NCBI GenBank assembly: GCA_902363555.1
Contig: CABJAM010000003.1
Coordinates: forward strand, 685,247 to 749,246
Source: Lachnospiraceae bacterium
GTDB lineage: Bacteria > Bacillota > Clostridia > Lachnospirales > Lachnospiraceae
Direction: 5' to 3'
DNA length: 64,000 bases
Below, in pieces: positions 9,369 to 18,708 of this stretch; position 1 is the stretch's first letter, and every line of letters starts with the position of its first letter. The position numbers were made by a program, and so were the translations under genes. The notes beneath the pieces were generated by a model. It was not told where the DNA came from. It saw only the letters and a program-made list of their open reading frames with translations, and ran no database searches.

Positions 9369-10271
9369 TCATCCTTTCTTAAAAATCTCCCAATGTGTCA
9401 TAAAATTTTCCACTGCCGGCGGTGTATAGGACTGTCTGGCAGTGGCGAAGCCGATTTTCCGCTTATGTATGGGAATCCCGGTAGATATCTGAATGAGCTG
9501 ACCGTCGGTCAGCTCTTTTTCAACAAATTCTTTGATCACGCATCCGATCCCCAGACCGATCTTGCTAAATTCGATGAGCAGATCCATCGTGCTGACAACG
9601 AGCAGGTTTTTCGTGACAATGTGATTTTTTTCCAAATAATCGTCAATGTACTGGCGGGTCATGTTCTGCTTATCCAGCAGCATCACAGAGGCGATATTAA
9701 ATATATCCCGCGTGCCCGAGGCTTCCCGCAGCTTCAGATGATCCATATACCCTTCGGTGGCCACAAATATATCCTCGATTTCCTCCAGCTCATAAAAATT
9801 ATATTTTTTCGTATTTTCCGGCAGCCCAACAAGGCCGATATCGATTTTATTCTGCTCCAGAAGCTCCAGTGTCTGATTGGAGGATTGACACTGGATGGTG
9901 ATCTGGATGTGGGGGTAATGCTCCACAAAGTATTTCAGGTAGGGCAGCAGCATATATTTGCACAGGGTAGTGCTGACGCCGATCCGTATATGCGAGATGC
10001 CGAAATCCTTCATGTGCTTTAGCTGCTGTTCCCCCTGCTCGATGGCTTCAAAGGCGGTGCGCACATGATCATATAAAAGCTGCCCTTCCTCGGTGAGCCG
10101 CACGCCCCGGGAGGTGCGGATAAAAAGCTGGGTGCCCAGTTGCTCCTCCAGACGGCTGATGGATTTGCTCAAAGACGGCTGTGAGATAAAGAACTGTCTG
10201 GCAGCCCGGGAAATGTTTTCTGTGTTGGCTACCGTATAAAAAACACGGTACAGACCTAAATAATCTTCCAT
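9369..10271 (-). CDS. LysR-family regulator, divergent from leuC
   Basis: This is a 300 aa LysR-type regulator with an N-terminal winged HTH (residues 3-62, SRAARQFFISQPSLSKSISRLEEQLG) and a C-terminal effector-binding fold. It is divergent from leuC, the usual arrangement for a LysR protein that controls its neighbour. A role in leucine and branched-chain synthesis, with an intermediate such as isopropylmalate as coinducer, is therefore likely but inferred. The gene converges with the GH95 gene with 55 bases between. Confidence 0.88.
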   Translation of the reverse strand: MEDYLGLYRVFYTVANTENISRAARQFFISQPSLSKSISRLEEQLGTQLFIRTSRGVRLTEEGQLLYDHVRTAFEAIEQGEQQLKHMKDFGISHIRIGVSTTLCKYMLLPYLKYFVEHYPHIQITIQCQSSNQTLELLEQNKIDIGLVGLPENTKKYNFYELEEIEDIFVATEGYMDHLKLREASGTRDIFNIASVMLLDKQNMTRQYIDDYLEKNHIVTKNLLVVSTMDLLIEFSKIGLGIGCVIKEFVEKELTDGQLIQISTGIPIHKRKIGFATARQSYTPPAVENFMTHWEIFKKG

Positions 10272-10293
10272 AATATGATCCTTTCAATATTCC

Positions 10294-10440
10294 GTTAATA
10301 TTCACGGCCCCCTGGGCCGCGAACAGTAACACGCTTCGCGATGTATACAAAATGCGGCACGCCGCATTTTGGTGCCGTAAAACTCGGGTTTTGCTGTGCA
10401 AAACACCTCGCGGGATAACGGCCCCGTAAATAGTTACGCT
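10294..10440. repeat. Composite palindromic intergenic repeat
   Basis: Several hairpins lie side by side. A GTTAATATTC/GAACAGTAAC-type palindrome spans 10294-10330. A perfect 22-bp palindrome at 10349-10370 has AAAATGCGGC arms. GTTTTGC and GCAAAAC pair around 10388-10403. A 25-codon frame without a ribosome site runs 10341-10418 and is probably not a gene. The block resembles bacterial mosaic intergenic repeats. It sits within the 372-base gap between the LysR gene and leuC. Confidence 0.65.
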
Positions 10441-10500
10441 ATTCCTCCAGGTTATAACAAATATTCGTAATATGTATTTCTATTATAGCTGAAAGTGTGT

Positions 10501-10506
10501 TATGAT
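10501..10506 (+). promoter_or_regulatory. Candidate leuC promoter -10
   Basis: TATGAT at 10501-10506 is a good -10 hexamer, but the -35 region 17 bases upstream is weak. That fits an activator-dependent promoter, as expected for LysR control. The AT-rich stretch 10451-10490 just upstream could hold the LysR sites. Confidence 0.35.
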
Positions 10507-10550
10507 AGCAATAGTTTAATACGGTCCGGTCACATAAATTTTATAGGGAT

Positions 10551-10581
10551 GGTAATAGTTCAGACAGACTGAACTGTTACC
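10551..10581. repeat. Short palindrome of the GTAAC-GTTC family
   Basis: Arms of 13 bp with one mismatch (GGTAATAGTTCAG against CTGAACTGTTACC) surround a 5-base loop. It lies in the leuC leader between the candidate promoter and the start, so it could act in the RNA. Related palindromes occur elsewhere in the window. Confidence 0.7.
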
Positions 10582-10643
10582 AGGGATGTTCTTCTTCCCG
10601 CGGGTATGGCCGGATACGGAACCAAATAAGGAGGAATTTCAAC

Positions 10644-11945
10644 ATGGGTATGACGATGAGCCAGAAGATTCTGGCAAATGCCGCCGGTCTGGACAGTGTT
10701 GCCGCCGGAGATTTGATCATGGCAAATCTGGATATGGTTTTGGCCAATGATATTACAGGCCCGGTATCCATTCAGGAGATGGATAAATTTACGAAGCCTG
10801 GAGTTTTTAATAAGGATAAGATCGCTCTTATTCCGGATCACTTTTCACCGAACAAAGACATTAAGTCCGCGCAGAACTGTAAATGTATGAGAGAATTTGC
10901 CCGGTGTAATGATATCACCCATTTTTACGAGGTCGGCCAGATGGGTATTGAACATGCGCTGCTGCCGGAAAAAGGTATTGTTACCGCCGGTGATACGGTC
11001 ATCGGTGCAGATTCCCATACGTGTACGTACGGAGCTATTGGAGCCTTTTCTACGGGCGTGGGAAGTACGGATGCTGCTGTGGGTATGGCCTATGGCAAGG
11101 CATGGTTCAAGGTGCCTTCCGCATTAAAGTTTGTTTTAAAAGGAAAACCGGCGCCGTGGATTTCCGGCAAGGATATTATTTTACATATCATCGGGATGAT
11201 CGGTGTGGACGGAGCCCTCTATAAATCTATGGAATTTGTGGGCGATGGGATTTCCTACTTATCCATGGACGACCGCTTTACCATCGCCAACATGGCCATT
11301 GAAGCCGGCGGCAAGAACGGTATTTTCCCAGTGGACGACAAAGCCATCGAATACATTGAAAGCCACATGAGTGAAGCGAGAAAGGCAGCTTATGAAAAGA
11401 CCGGAGAGAAGCCTTATAAAGTATTTGAGGCGGATGCCGATGCCGTTTATGACGAAACCTTTGAAATCGATCTGAGCACTTTGAAGTCCACGGTATCCTT
11501 CCCGCATCTGCCGGAAAATACCCACACAATCGATGAGGTGGGCGAAATCGCCATTGATCAGGTAGTCATCGGTTCCTGCACCAACGGCCGTCTGGAGGAT
11601 CTGGAGATCGCCGCAAAGATACTTAAAGGCCGCAAGGTGGCCGAGGGGCTGCGCGTTATCGTGATCCCGGCCACGCAGCAGATTTATATGGACGCCATGG
11701 AGGCCGGTTATCTGAAAACCTTTATCGAGGCCGGGGCTATTGTCAGCACGCCGACCTGCGGGCCGTGCCTGGGCGGTTATATGGGGATTCTGGCAGAGCA
11801 TGAGCGCTGCGTTTCCACGACCAACCGGAACTTTGTGGGCCGTATGGGCCATGTCACCAGTGAAATTTATCTGGCCAGCCCGGCTGTGGCCGCTGCCAGC
11901 GCCGTTACCGGTAAGATTTCCGGTCCGGCAGAGCTTGGATTATAG
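10644..11945 (+). CDS. leuC: 3-Isopropylmalate dehydratase large subunit
   Basis: This enzyme isomerises 2-isopropylmalate to 3-isopropylmalate in leucine synthesis, together with LeuD. The protein is 433 aa with aconitase-type [4Fe-4S] ligands visible in GSCTNGR and TPTCGPCLGG and an early DSHTCTYGA motif. This length is the shorter archaeal/clostridial-type LeuC. AAGGAGG lies 10 bases before ATG 10644. leuD starts 12 bases after the stop. Confidence 0.95.
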   Translation: MGMTMSQKILANAAGLDSVAAGDLIMANLDMVLANDITGPVSIQEMDKFTKPGVFNKDKIALIPDHFSPNKDIKSAQNCKCMREFARCNDITHFYEVGQMGIEHALLPEKGIVTAGDTVIGADSHTCTYGAIGAFSTGVGSTDAAVGMAYGKAWFKVPSALKFVLKGKPAPWISGKDIILHIIGMIGVDGALYKSMEFVGDGISYLSMDDRFTIANMAIEAGGKNGIFPVDDKAIEYIESHMSEARKAAYEKTGEKPYKVFEADADAVYDETFEIDLSTLKSTVSFPHLPENTHTIDEVGEIAIDQVVIGSCTNGRLEDLEIAAKILKGRKVAEGLRVIVIPATQQIYMDAMEAGYLKTFIEAGAIVSTPTCGPCLGGYMGILAEHERCVSTTNRNFVGRMGHVTSEIYLASPAVAAASAVTGKISGPAELGL

Positions 11946-11957
11946 GAGGTAGCGAAC

Positions 11958-12443
11958 ATGAAAGCATGTGGACGCGTTTTTAAATATGGCGATAACGTCG
12001 ATACGGACGTGATCATTCCGGCAAGACATCTTGCCATCACAGACCCCGCGGGGCTGGCAGAGCACTGCATGGAGGATATTGATGCGGATTTCGTGAAAAA
12101 GGTACAGCCCGGGGATATTATTGTTGCAGATAAAAACTTTGGCTGCGGTTCCTCCAGGGAGCATGCACCGATTGCCATCAAGGCTTCCGGCATCAGTTGC
12201 GTTATTGCGGAAACCTTTGCTCGGATATTTTACCGCAATGCCATCAATATCGGCCTTCCGATCATTGAATGTAAGGAGGCCAGCCAGGGCATAGAAAGCG
12301 GCGATGAAGTCGAAATCGATTTTGACAGCGGTATGATCTACAATAAAACGAAGGGAACCAGCTTTAAAGGGCAGGCGTTTCCGCCGTTTATGCAGGAGCT
12401 TATTGCCGCTGGCGGATTGATCAACTACATGAATGCGCAATAA
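11958..12443 (+). CDS. leuD: 3-Isopropylmalate dehydratase small subunit
   Basis: This is the swivel-domain partner of LeuC, 161 aa, the short form that goes with this LeuC type. Typical motifs are NVDTDVIIPARHL and FGCGSSREHAPIA, the latter binding substrate. TAGGAGG precedes ATG 11958. It is translated from the leuC transcript. Confidence 0.95.
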   Translation: MKACGRVFKYGDNVDTDVIIPARHLAITDPAGLAEHCMEDIDADFVKKVQPGDIIVADKNFGCGSSREHAPIAIKASGISCVIAETFARIFYRNAINIGLPIIECKEASQGIESGDEVEIDFDSGMIYNKTKGTSFKGQAFPPFMQELIAAGGLINYMNAQ

Positions 12444-12510
12444 AATTCTGGGGTACGATGACGCATTCGGCTCTGAGTCTGCTGGCGGATAGCTACGCGG
12501 TTTAGAATCT

Positions 12511-12596
12511 GCCGACAGGTGGGGATTGTTATTATAGCTGTCGGCGGGAGGGGATGGCTCCGGTTGCTGCAAATAAGGCGGCGCCGGGGCCATCCC
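12511..12596 (+). other. Two stable hairpins between leuD and leuB
   Basis: GCCGACAG (12511-12518) pairs with CTGTCGGC (12538-12545). GGGATGGC-CCGG (from 12551) pairs with CCGG-GCCATCCC (to 12596). No T run follows the second, so it is not a classical terminator; it may slow transcription or protect the leuCD message. The gap 12444-12794 also holds a promoter and no gene. Confidence 0.5.
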
Positions 12597-12650
12597 TGCC
12601 TGCGCATCACCCTCGGTTTTTGATAATCTATGTTTTTTGCAGTTCCACTC

Positions 12651-12679
12651 TTGAAAATTCCGCTGGAATTTGATATTAT
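12651..12679 (+). promoter_or_regulatory. Internal promoter for leuB-ilvDB
   Basis: TTGAAA (12651-12656) and TATTAT (12674-12679) are spaced by 17 bases, a good sigma-A promoter, 116 bases upstream of leuB. It would allow leuB and the ilv genes to be transcribed apart from leuCD. Confidence 0.55.
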
Positions 12680-12794
12680 ATAGAGAAACGCGACGGAATT
12701 TGAATTTTGATGATGAAAATCCTGCAAAAAACGGCTAAATTAAGTTCAATTCTATGAATTTTCAGAAAATTTATTCTTAAGAGAGGTCCTGAAC

Positions 12795-13877
12795 ATGAAT
12801 TTTAATATTGCAGTTATCCGGGGCGATGGTATCGGCCCTGAAATTGTCAACGAAGCAATTAAAGTTTTAGATAAAGTTGCCGGAAAATTTAACCACACCT
12901 TTAATTATACGGATGTGCTGCTGGGCGGTGCGTCCATTGATGCCACCGGCGTTCCCCTGACGGATGAAGCGATCGAGGCGTGCAAAAAGAGCGACGCTGT
13001 ACTCATGGGTTCCATCGGCGGAGACACGACCACATCACCGTGGTATAAGCTGCCCCCCAATCTGCGTCCGGAAGCCGGGCTTTTAAGTATCCGCAAGGCG
13101 CTGGGCCTTTTTGCCAATGTGCGTCCGGCTTACCTTTACAAGGAATTAAAAGCCGCCTGTCCTCTGAAAGAGGAGATCGTGGGCGACGGTTTTGATATGG
13201 TGATCATGCGTGAGCTTACCGGCGGCCTGTATTTTGGCGAGCGCCGGACAGTGGAGGAGAACGGTGTCCTCAAGGCTTATGATTCCCTTACCTACGACGA
13301 GCATGAGATTCGCCGCATTGCCGTTAAAGGCTTTGAGATGGCTATGAAGCGCCGTAAGGTGCTCACCAGTGTGGATAAGGCAAATGTGCTGGATTCCTCA
13401 AGACTGTGGCGCAAGGTAGTGGATGAGGTGGCAAAGGATTACCCGGAGGTTTCCTATTCTCATATGCTTGTGGACAATTGTGCCATGCAGCTTGTGAAAA
13501 ATCCGCGTCAGTTTGACGTGATCCTTACAGAAAACATGTTTGGCGATATTTTATCGGATGAGGCCAGCGAGATTACCGGTTCTATCGGTATGTTATCCTC
13601 CGCAAGCCTGAGCAGCACAAAGCTTGGCCTGTATGAGCCCAGCCACGGCAGTGCGCCGGATATTGCCGGACAAAACATTGCCAATCCCATTGCCACGATC
13701 CTCTCAGCCGCCATGCTCCTGCGTTATTCCTTTGACCTGGATGCGGAGGCGGATGCTGTGGAAGCCGCAGTGAAAAAGGTTCTGGAAAAGGGCTGCCGCA
13801 CCGTGGACATTATGTCTGACGGCATGCAGCAGATGAGCTGCAGTGCGATGGGCAGCGCTATCGCTGCCGAAGTCTGA
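12795..13877 (+). CDS. leuB: 3-Isopropylmalate dehydrogenase
   Basis: NAD-dependent oxidative decarboxylation of 3-isopropylmalate in leucine synthesis. The protein is 360 aa, normal. Motifs include AVIRGDGIGPEIV, the substrate-binding MRELTGGLYFGE and the C-terminal GLYEPSHGSAPDIAGQNIANP. AGAGAGG precedes ATG 12795. The last 31 bases of the gene are repeated in diverged form just after the stop. Confidence 0.96.
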   Translation: MNFNIAVIRGDGIGPEIVNEAIKVLDKVAGKFNHTFNYTDVLLGGASIDATGVPLTDEAIEACKKSDAVLMGSIGGDTTTSPWYKLPPNLRPEAGLLSIRKALGLFANVRPAYLYKELKAACPLKEEIVGDGFDMVIMRELTGGLYFGERRTVEENGVLKAYDSLTYDEHEIRRIAVKGFEMAMKRRKVLTSVDKANVLDSSRLWRKVVDEVAKDYPEVSYSHMLVDNCAMQLVKNPRQFDVILTENMFGDILSDEASEITGSIGMLSSASLSSTKLGLYEPSHGSAPDIAGQNIANPIATILSAAMLLRYSFDLDAEADAVEAAVKKVLEKGCRTVDIMSDGMQQMSCSAMGSAIAAEV

Positions 13878-13916
13878 TTCGCAGCAAAATGGGCAGCTAT
13901 CGCAGATGAAATCTGA
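13847..13916 (+). repeat. Diverged tandem copy of the leuB 3' end
   Basis: The end of leuB (13847-13877, including its TGA) is echoed at 13888-13916 with a 2-base gap and six substitutions, again ending in TCTGA. This looks like an old tandem duplication of the gene end in the leuB-ilvD spacer. Confidence 0.55.
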
Positions 13917-14028
13917 CAGCGGTGTGCTGGAGTGCGCGTCACCGCGGCGGAATCGGATAAAGGATCTGTCGTATTATGAAGTTATATAGATAAAAGTTAT
14001 GAATACATAGATAAAGGATGGTATAAAA

Positions 14029-15696
14029 ATGAAAAGTGATGCAGTAAAAACAGGGATGCAGCAAGCGCCGCACCGTTCGTTATTTAATGCGCTTGGCATG
14101 ACAAAAGAAGAGCTTGCAAAGCCTCTGGTAGGTATCGTCAGCTCCTATAATGAGATCGTGCCGGGCCACATGAACCTGGATAAGATCGTGGAGGCTGTTA
14201 AGCTGGGCGTTGCCATGGCCGGCGGAACACCTATCGTATTCCCGGCCATTGCCGTATGTGACGGTATCGCCATGGGTCATCTGGGTATGAAATATTCTCT
14301 CGTGACCCGGGATCTGATCGCAGATTCTACAGAAGCGATGGCTTTAGCCCATCAGTTTGATGCCCTTGTTATGGTGCCCAACTGTGATAAGAACGTGCCC
14401 GGCCTTTTGATGGCTGCGGCCCGGATCAATGTACCCACCGTATTCGTATCCGGCGGTCCGATGCTCGCCGGCCGTGTAAAGGGGCAAAAGCGCAGTCTTT
14501 CCAGCATGTTTGAGGCCGTTGGCTCTTATTCTGCCGGAACGATGAGTGCAGAAGAAGTGGAAGAGTTTGAAAATAAAGTCTGCCCTACCTGCGGTTCCTG
14601 TTCCGGTATGTATACCGCCAATTCCATGAACTGTCTCACTGAGGTGCTCGGTATGGGCTTAAAGGGCAACGGAACGATTCCTGCCGTATATTCCGACCGT
14701 ATCCGCCTTGCAAAGCATGCCGGTATGCAGGTGATGGAAGTCTATCGCAAAAACATCCGCCCGAGAGATATTATGACAAAGGATGCGCTGATGAACGCCC
14801 TGACCATGGATATGGCACTGGGCTGCTCCACCAACAGTATGCTCCATCTTCCGGCTATTGCCCATGAGATCGGCTGGGATTTTGATATTACCTTTGCCAA
14901 TGAGATCAGCGCAAAAACGCCAAATCTGTGCCATCTGGCGCCGGCCGGACCTACATATATGGAAGACCTCAATGAAGCCGGCGGCGTTTATGCCGTTATG
15001 AATGAGCTGGCAAAATTAGATTTACTGAACCTGGATTGTATGACCGTTACAGGTAAAACTGTGGGCGAGAATATTAAAAACTGCGTGAACCTCAATCCTG
15101 AGGTGATCCGTCCTGTGGACCGTCCGTACAGCACCACCGGCGGACTTGCCGTACTTACTGGAAATCTGGCTCCGGATGGCAGTGTTGTTAAGCGCTCTGC
15201 TGTTGTGGAGGAAATGATGGTGCATGAGGGCCCGGCCAGAGTTTTTGATTGTGAAGAGGACGCCATTGAAGCGATCAAGGGCGGTAAGATCGTGTCCGGC
15301 GATGTGGTTGTCATCCGCTATGAAGGACCCAAGGGCGGCCCGGGTATGAGAGAAATGCTCAATCCGACATCTGCGATCGCCGGTATGGGCCTTGGCTCCA
15401 GCGTGGCTCTGATCACCGATGGCCGTTTCTCCGGCGCGTCCAGAGGCGCATCCATCGGTCATGTATCTCCGGAAGCTGCCGTGGGCGGCCCCATTGCCCT
15501 CGTTGAAGAAGGGGATCTGATCCGGATCAATATTCCGGAAAATTCCATCAGTCTGGCAGTATCCGACGAGGAGCTGGCAGCCCGGCGGGAAAAATGGCAG
15601 CCGAGAGAGCCGAAGGTGACGACCGGTTATCTGGCCCGCTATGCAGCCATGGTCACCAGCGGAAACCGCGGCGCTGTACTTGAGATAAAAAAATAA
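14029..15696 (+). CDS. ilvD: Dihydroxyacid dehydratase
   Basis: Dehydrates 2,3-dihydroxy-isovalerate or -methylvalerate to the 2-keto acids of valine and isoleucine. The protein is 555 aa. The Fe-S cysteines are seen in NCDKNVPG and CPTCGSCSGMYTANSMN. The ribosome site is AAAGGATGG before ATG 14029. ilvB follows 93 bases later. Confidence 0.96.
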   Translation: MKSDAVKTGMQQAPHRSLFNALGMTKEELAKPLVGIVSSYNEIVPGHMNLDKIVEAVKLGVAMAGGTPIVFPAIAVCDGIAMGHLGMKYSLVTRDLIADSTEAMALAHQFDALVMVPNCDKNVPGLLMAAARINVPTVFVSGGPMLAGRVKGQKRSLSSMFEAVGSYSAGTMSAEEVEEFENKVCPTCGSCSGMYTANSMNCLTEVLGMGLKGNGTIPAVYSDRIRLAKHAGMQVMEVYRKNIRPRDIMTKDALMNALTMDMALGCSTNSMLHLPAIAHEIGWDFDITFANEISAKTPNLCHLAPAGPTYMEDLNEAGGVYAVMNELAKLDLLNLDCMTVTGKTVGENIKNCVNLNPEVIRPVDRPYSTTGGLAVLTGNLAPDGSVVKRSAVVEEMMVHEGPARVFDCEEDAIEAIKGGKIVSGDVVVIRYEGPKGGPGMREMLNPTSAIAGMGLGSSVALITDGRFSGASRGASIGHVSPEAAVGGPIALVEEGDLIRINIPENSISLAVSDEELAARREKWQPREPKVTTGYLARYAAMVTSGNRGAVLEIKK

Positions 15697-15789
15697 ATTT
15701 CCGGGCGTATGCCTGCGAATAGTTTCGGCTGCGGCCGGAATACAGGAAAATGTGTGAATCGAATAAATGATAGAAAGGCGGGCGTAAAT

Positions 15790-17472
15790 ATGACATTAAC
15801 CGGTGCTGAAATTGTTATAGAATGTTTGAAGGAGCAGGGTGTTGATACAGTCTTTGGTTATCCCGGCGGCACAATTTTAAATGTTTACGATGAATTATAC
15901 AAACATAGCGACGAGATCACCCATATTTTGACGTCACACGAGCAGGGCGCTGCTCATGCGGCTGACGGTTATGCCAGAGCCACAGGGAAGGTGGGCGTTT
16001 GTATGGCCACCAGTGGTCCGGGGGCGACGAATCTGGTGACCGGCATTGCCACAGCATACATGGATTCCATCCCTGTGGTGGCGATCACATGTAATGTAGG
16101 TGTGAACCTTCTTGGTAAGGACAGCTTCCAGGAGGTCGATATTAAAGGGATCACCATGCCCATCACAAAGCATAACTATATTGTAAAGGATGTCAATAAG
16201 CTGGCAGACACGATCCGCAGTGCGTTTACTATTGCCCAGACCGGACGTCCGGGCCCGGTACATATTGATATTCCCAAGGATGTGACATCCAACCGGGCGG
16301 AATATGAGTACAAGAAGCCGGAGGAGATCGTTCGTCTTACGGATGAGATCCGCGAAGAAGATCTGGATAAGGCGGTGATGCTCATTGCCCACAGCGAACG
16401 TCCGTTTATTTTTGTCGGTGGCGGCGCTGTACTGTCCGATGCTTCCGAAGAATTGAAAAAGTTTGTCACAAAGGTGCAGGCTCCGGTGGCCGATTCCCTT
16501 ATGGGTAAAGGCGCTTTTGACGGCAAAGATAAAAATTACACGGGAATGCTTGGTATGCACGGCACCAAGACGTCTAACCTGGGTGTAACGGAGAGCGATC
16601 TGCTCATCGTTGTGGGCGCCCGTTTTTCGGACCGTGTTATGGGCAATTCCAAGACCTTTGCAAAAAATGCCAAGATCCTCCATATCGATGTGGATGCGGC
16701 GGAAATCAATAAAAATATTCCATGCGACTGCAGCATCATTGGCGACGCCAAGGTGGTCCTGCGCAAGCTGAACGCCCGCATTGAGCAGTTGGATCATACG
16801 GAATGGATGAATCATATTTACAGCCTGAAACGCACTTACCCGCTGACCTATCATAAAGATATTCTCACAGGCCCCGGCGTTGTGGAAAAGATTTATGAGA
16901 TGACCGGCGGTGAAGCGATCATTGCCACTGAGGTAGGACAGAACCAGATGTGGGCTGCACAGTTTTTCAAATATGACAAGCCGCGCAAGCTGATCACCTC
17001 CGGTGGTCTGGGTACCATGGGCTTTGGCCTTGGCGCATCCATCGGCGCCAAGCTGGGATGTCCGGATAAGCTTGTATTTAATATCGCCGGCGACGGCTGC
17101 TTCCGTATGAATATGAACGAGATCGCCACAGCCGCCCGCTATAATATCCCGGTGATCGAGGTTGTTTTGAACAACCATGTGCTTGGAATGGTCCGTCAGT
17201 GGCAGACGTTGTTCTACGGACAGCGTTATTCAAATACAATACTTAATGACAATGTTGATTTTGTAAAGCTGGCTGAGGCGCTGGGCGCCGTAGGTATGCG
17301 GGTGACAACCCCGCAGGAGCTGGAGCCGGCGCTGCAAAAAGCCATGGAATTAAATCGCCCGGTTGTTCTGGAATGTGTCATCGACAGCGACGACAAGGTT
17401 TGGCCCATGGTTGCCCCGGGAGCTTCCATATCCGAGGTGTTTGCGGAGGAGGATCTGCAAAGCGGAAGATAA
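15790..17472 (+). CDS. ilvB: Acetolactate synthase large subunit
   Basis: Thiamine-diphosphate enzyme that makes acetolactate or acetohydroxybutyrate, the first common step of branched-chain synthesis. The catalytic glutamate lies in TSHEQGAAHAADGYARATG, and the ThDP/Mg motif is GDGCFRMNMNEIATAARY with VVLNNH. ATG 15790 is chosen because GAAAGGCGGG precedes it; an upstream in-frame ATG (15709) would add a 27-residue untypical leader. No ilvN regulatory subunit follows. Confidence 0.94.
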   Translation: MTLTGAEIVIECLKEQGVDTVFGYPGGTILNVYDELYKHSDEITHILTSHEQGAAHAADGYARATGKVGVCMATSGPGATNLVTGIATAYMDSIPVVAITCNVGVNLLGKDSFQEVDIKGITMPITKHNYIVKDVNKLADTIRSAFTIAQTGRPGPVHIDIPKDVTSNRAEYEYKKPEEIVRLTDEIREEDLDKAVMLIAHSERPFIFVGGGAVLSDASEELKKFVTKVQAPVADSLMGKGAFDGKDKNYTGMLGMHGTKTSNLGVTESDLLIVVGARFSDRVMGNSKTFAKNAKILHIDVDAAEINKNIPCDCSIIGDAKVVLRKLNARIEQLDHTEWMNHIYSLKRTYPLTYHKDILTGPGVVEKIYEMTGGEAIIATEVGQNQMWAAQFFKYDKPRKLITSGGLGTMGFGLGASIGAKLGCPDKLVFNIAGDGCFRMNMNEIATAARYNIPVIEVVLNNHVLGMVRQWQTLFYGQRYSNTILNDNVDFVKLAEALGAVGMRVTTPQELEPALQKAMELNRPVVLECVIDSDDKVWPMVAPGASISEVFAEEDLQSGR

Positions 17473-17484
17473 TATCCATGCGTA

Positions 17485-17556
17485 ACCCCGCCGGTACAGC
17501 TTTATGCAATTGTGTAAAGTTGTACCAGGACCGCAAAGTGACGGCCATGGCGGGGT
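17485..17556 (+). other. Nested hairpin between ilvB and serC
   Basis: ACCCCGCC (17485-17492) pairs with GGCGGGGT (17549-17556). Inside, GGTACAGCTTTA (17493-17504) pairs with TAAAGTTGTACC (17515-17526). No T run follows. It may be a processing or attenuation structure that separates the branched-chain and serine genes. Confidence 0.5.
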
Positions 17557-17615
17557 GACGCTTTGCATAATAAGATTATTGGCCGAAAGGGCCGGATAGA
17601 AGGGATGAGGAAAAG

Positions 17616-18698
17616 ATGAGCAGAGTTTATAATTTTTCAGCAGGGCCGGCAGTGCTTCCTGTTGAAGTGCTTCAGGAAGCTGCCGATGAAATGCTTGATT
17701 ACAAAGGAACGGGGATGTCCGTTATGGAGATGAGCCACCGTTCCAAGGCCTACGATACGATTATTACGGAGGCCGAAGCGGACCTGAGAAAACTTATGAA
17801 CATTCCGGATAATTATAAGGTATTATTCCTGCAGGGCGGAGCTTCCACCCAGTTTGCCATGATCCCGATGAATTTTATGAAGCATCGGAAAGCGGGATAC
17901 ATTGTGACCGGACAGTGGGCAAAAAAAGCCTTCAGTGAAGGCAAGATTTTTGGTGAGGCTGTGGAGCTGGCTTCCTCCGCCGACAAGACATTTTCATATA
18001 TTCCGGACTGCTCGGATCTGGCAGTGACTGAGGATATGGATTATGTTTATATTTGTGAAAATAATACAATTTACGGAACAAAATTCCAGACACTTCCAAA
18101 CACAAAGGGCAAGGATCTCATTGCCGATGTGTCTTCCTGTTTTCTGTCTGAACCGGTAGATGTGACCAAATACGCCATGCTTTATGCCGGCGCACAGAAA
18201 AATGTAGGTCCGGCCGGCGTGACGATCTGTATTATCCGCGAGGATCTGATTTCCGATGATGTGCTTCCGGGAACACCAACGATGCTGCGCTATAAAATCC
18301 ATGCAGACAATGGTTCTATGTACAATACGCCTCCGGCATATGGCATTTATATATGCGGCAAGGTTTTCAAATGGCTGTTAAAAAATGGCGGTTTGGAAAA
18401 ACGCAAAGAGATCAATGAAATGAAAGCAAAAATCCTCTACGATTTCCTTGACAGCAGCGAAATGTTTAAGGGTACTGTGGAGCCGCAGAGCCGTTCTCTG
18501 ATGAATGTTCCGTTTGTTACGGGAAATGACGAGCTGGATGCAAAATTTATCAAAGAGTCCAAGGCCGCAGGCTTTGAAAACTTAAAGGGCCACAGAACCG
18601 TGGGCGGTATGCGTGCCAGCATTTATAACGCCATGCCGGTGGAAGGTGTTCAGGCATTGGTTGATTTTATGACAAAATTTGAAGCAGAAAATAAATGA
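17616..18698 (+). CDS. serC: Phosphoserine aminotransferase
   Basis: PLP enzyme that converts 3-phosphohydroxypyruvate and glutamate to phosphoserine; it may also serve the pyridoxine route. The protein is 360 aa, normal. It begins with YNFSAGPAVLPVEVL, and the PLP lysine lies in YAGAQKNVGPAGVT. GATGAGGAAAAG precedes ATG 17616. The serA start is 10 bases downstream. Confidence 0.95.
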   Translation: MSRVYNFSAGPAVLPVEVLQEAADEMLDYKGTGMSVMEMSHRSKAYDTIITEAEADLRKLMNIPDNYKVLFLQGGASTQFAMIPMNFMKHRKAGYIVTGQWAKKAFSEGKIFGEAVELASSADKTFSYIPDCSDLAVTEDMDYVYICENNTIYGTKFQTLPNTKGKDLIADVSSCFLSEPVDVTKYAMLYAGAQKNVGPAGVTICIIREDLISDDVLPGTPTMLRYKIHADNGSMYNTPPAYGIYICGKVFKWLLKNGGLEKRKEINEMKAKILYDFLDSSEMFKGTVEPQSRSLMNVPFVTGNDELDAKFIKESKAAGFENLKGHRTVGGMRASIYNAMPVEGVQALVDFMTKFEAENK

Positions 18699-18708
18699 GG
18701 TGTGAGTG

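Noticed and set aside
10341..10418. A 25-codon frame in the leuC upstream region
   Set aside because: It has no ribosome site and is made of the arms of palindromic repeats.
10272..10643. T-box or leucine leader upstream of leuC
   Set aside because: No GGGTGGTACCGCG-type T-box sequence and no run of leucine codons; only palindromic repeats were found.
15934..17178. A long open frame on the minus strand opposite ilvB (about 414 codons)
   Set aside because: It lies fully inside ilvB, has no ribosome site or family motif, and follows from codon bias on the other strand.
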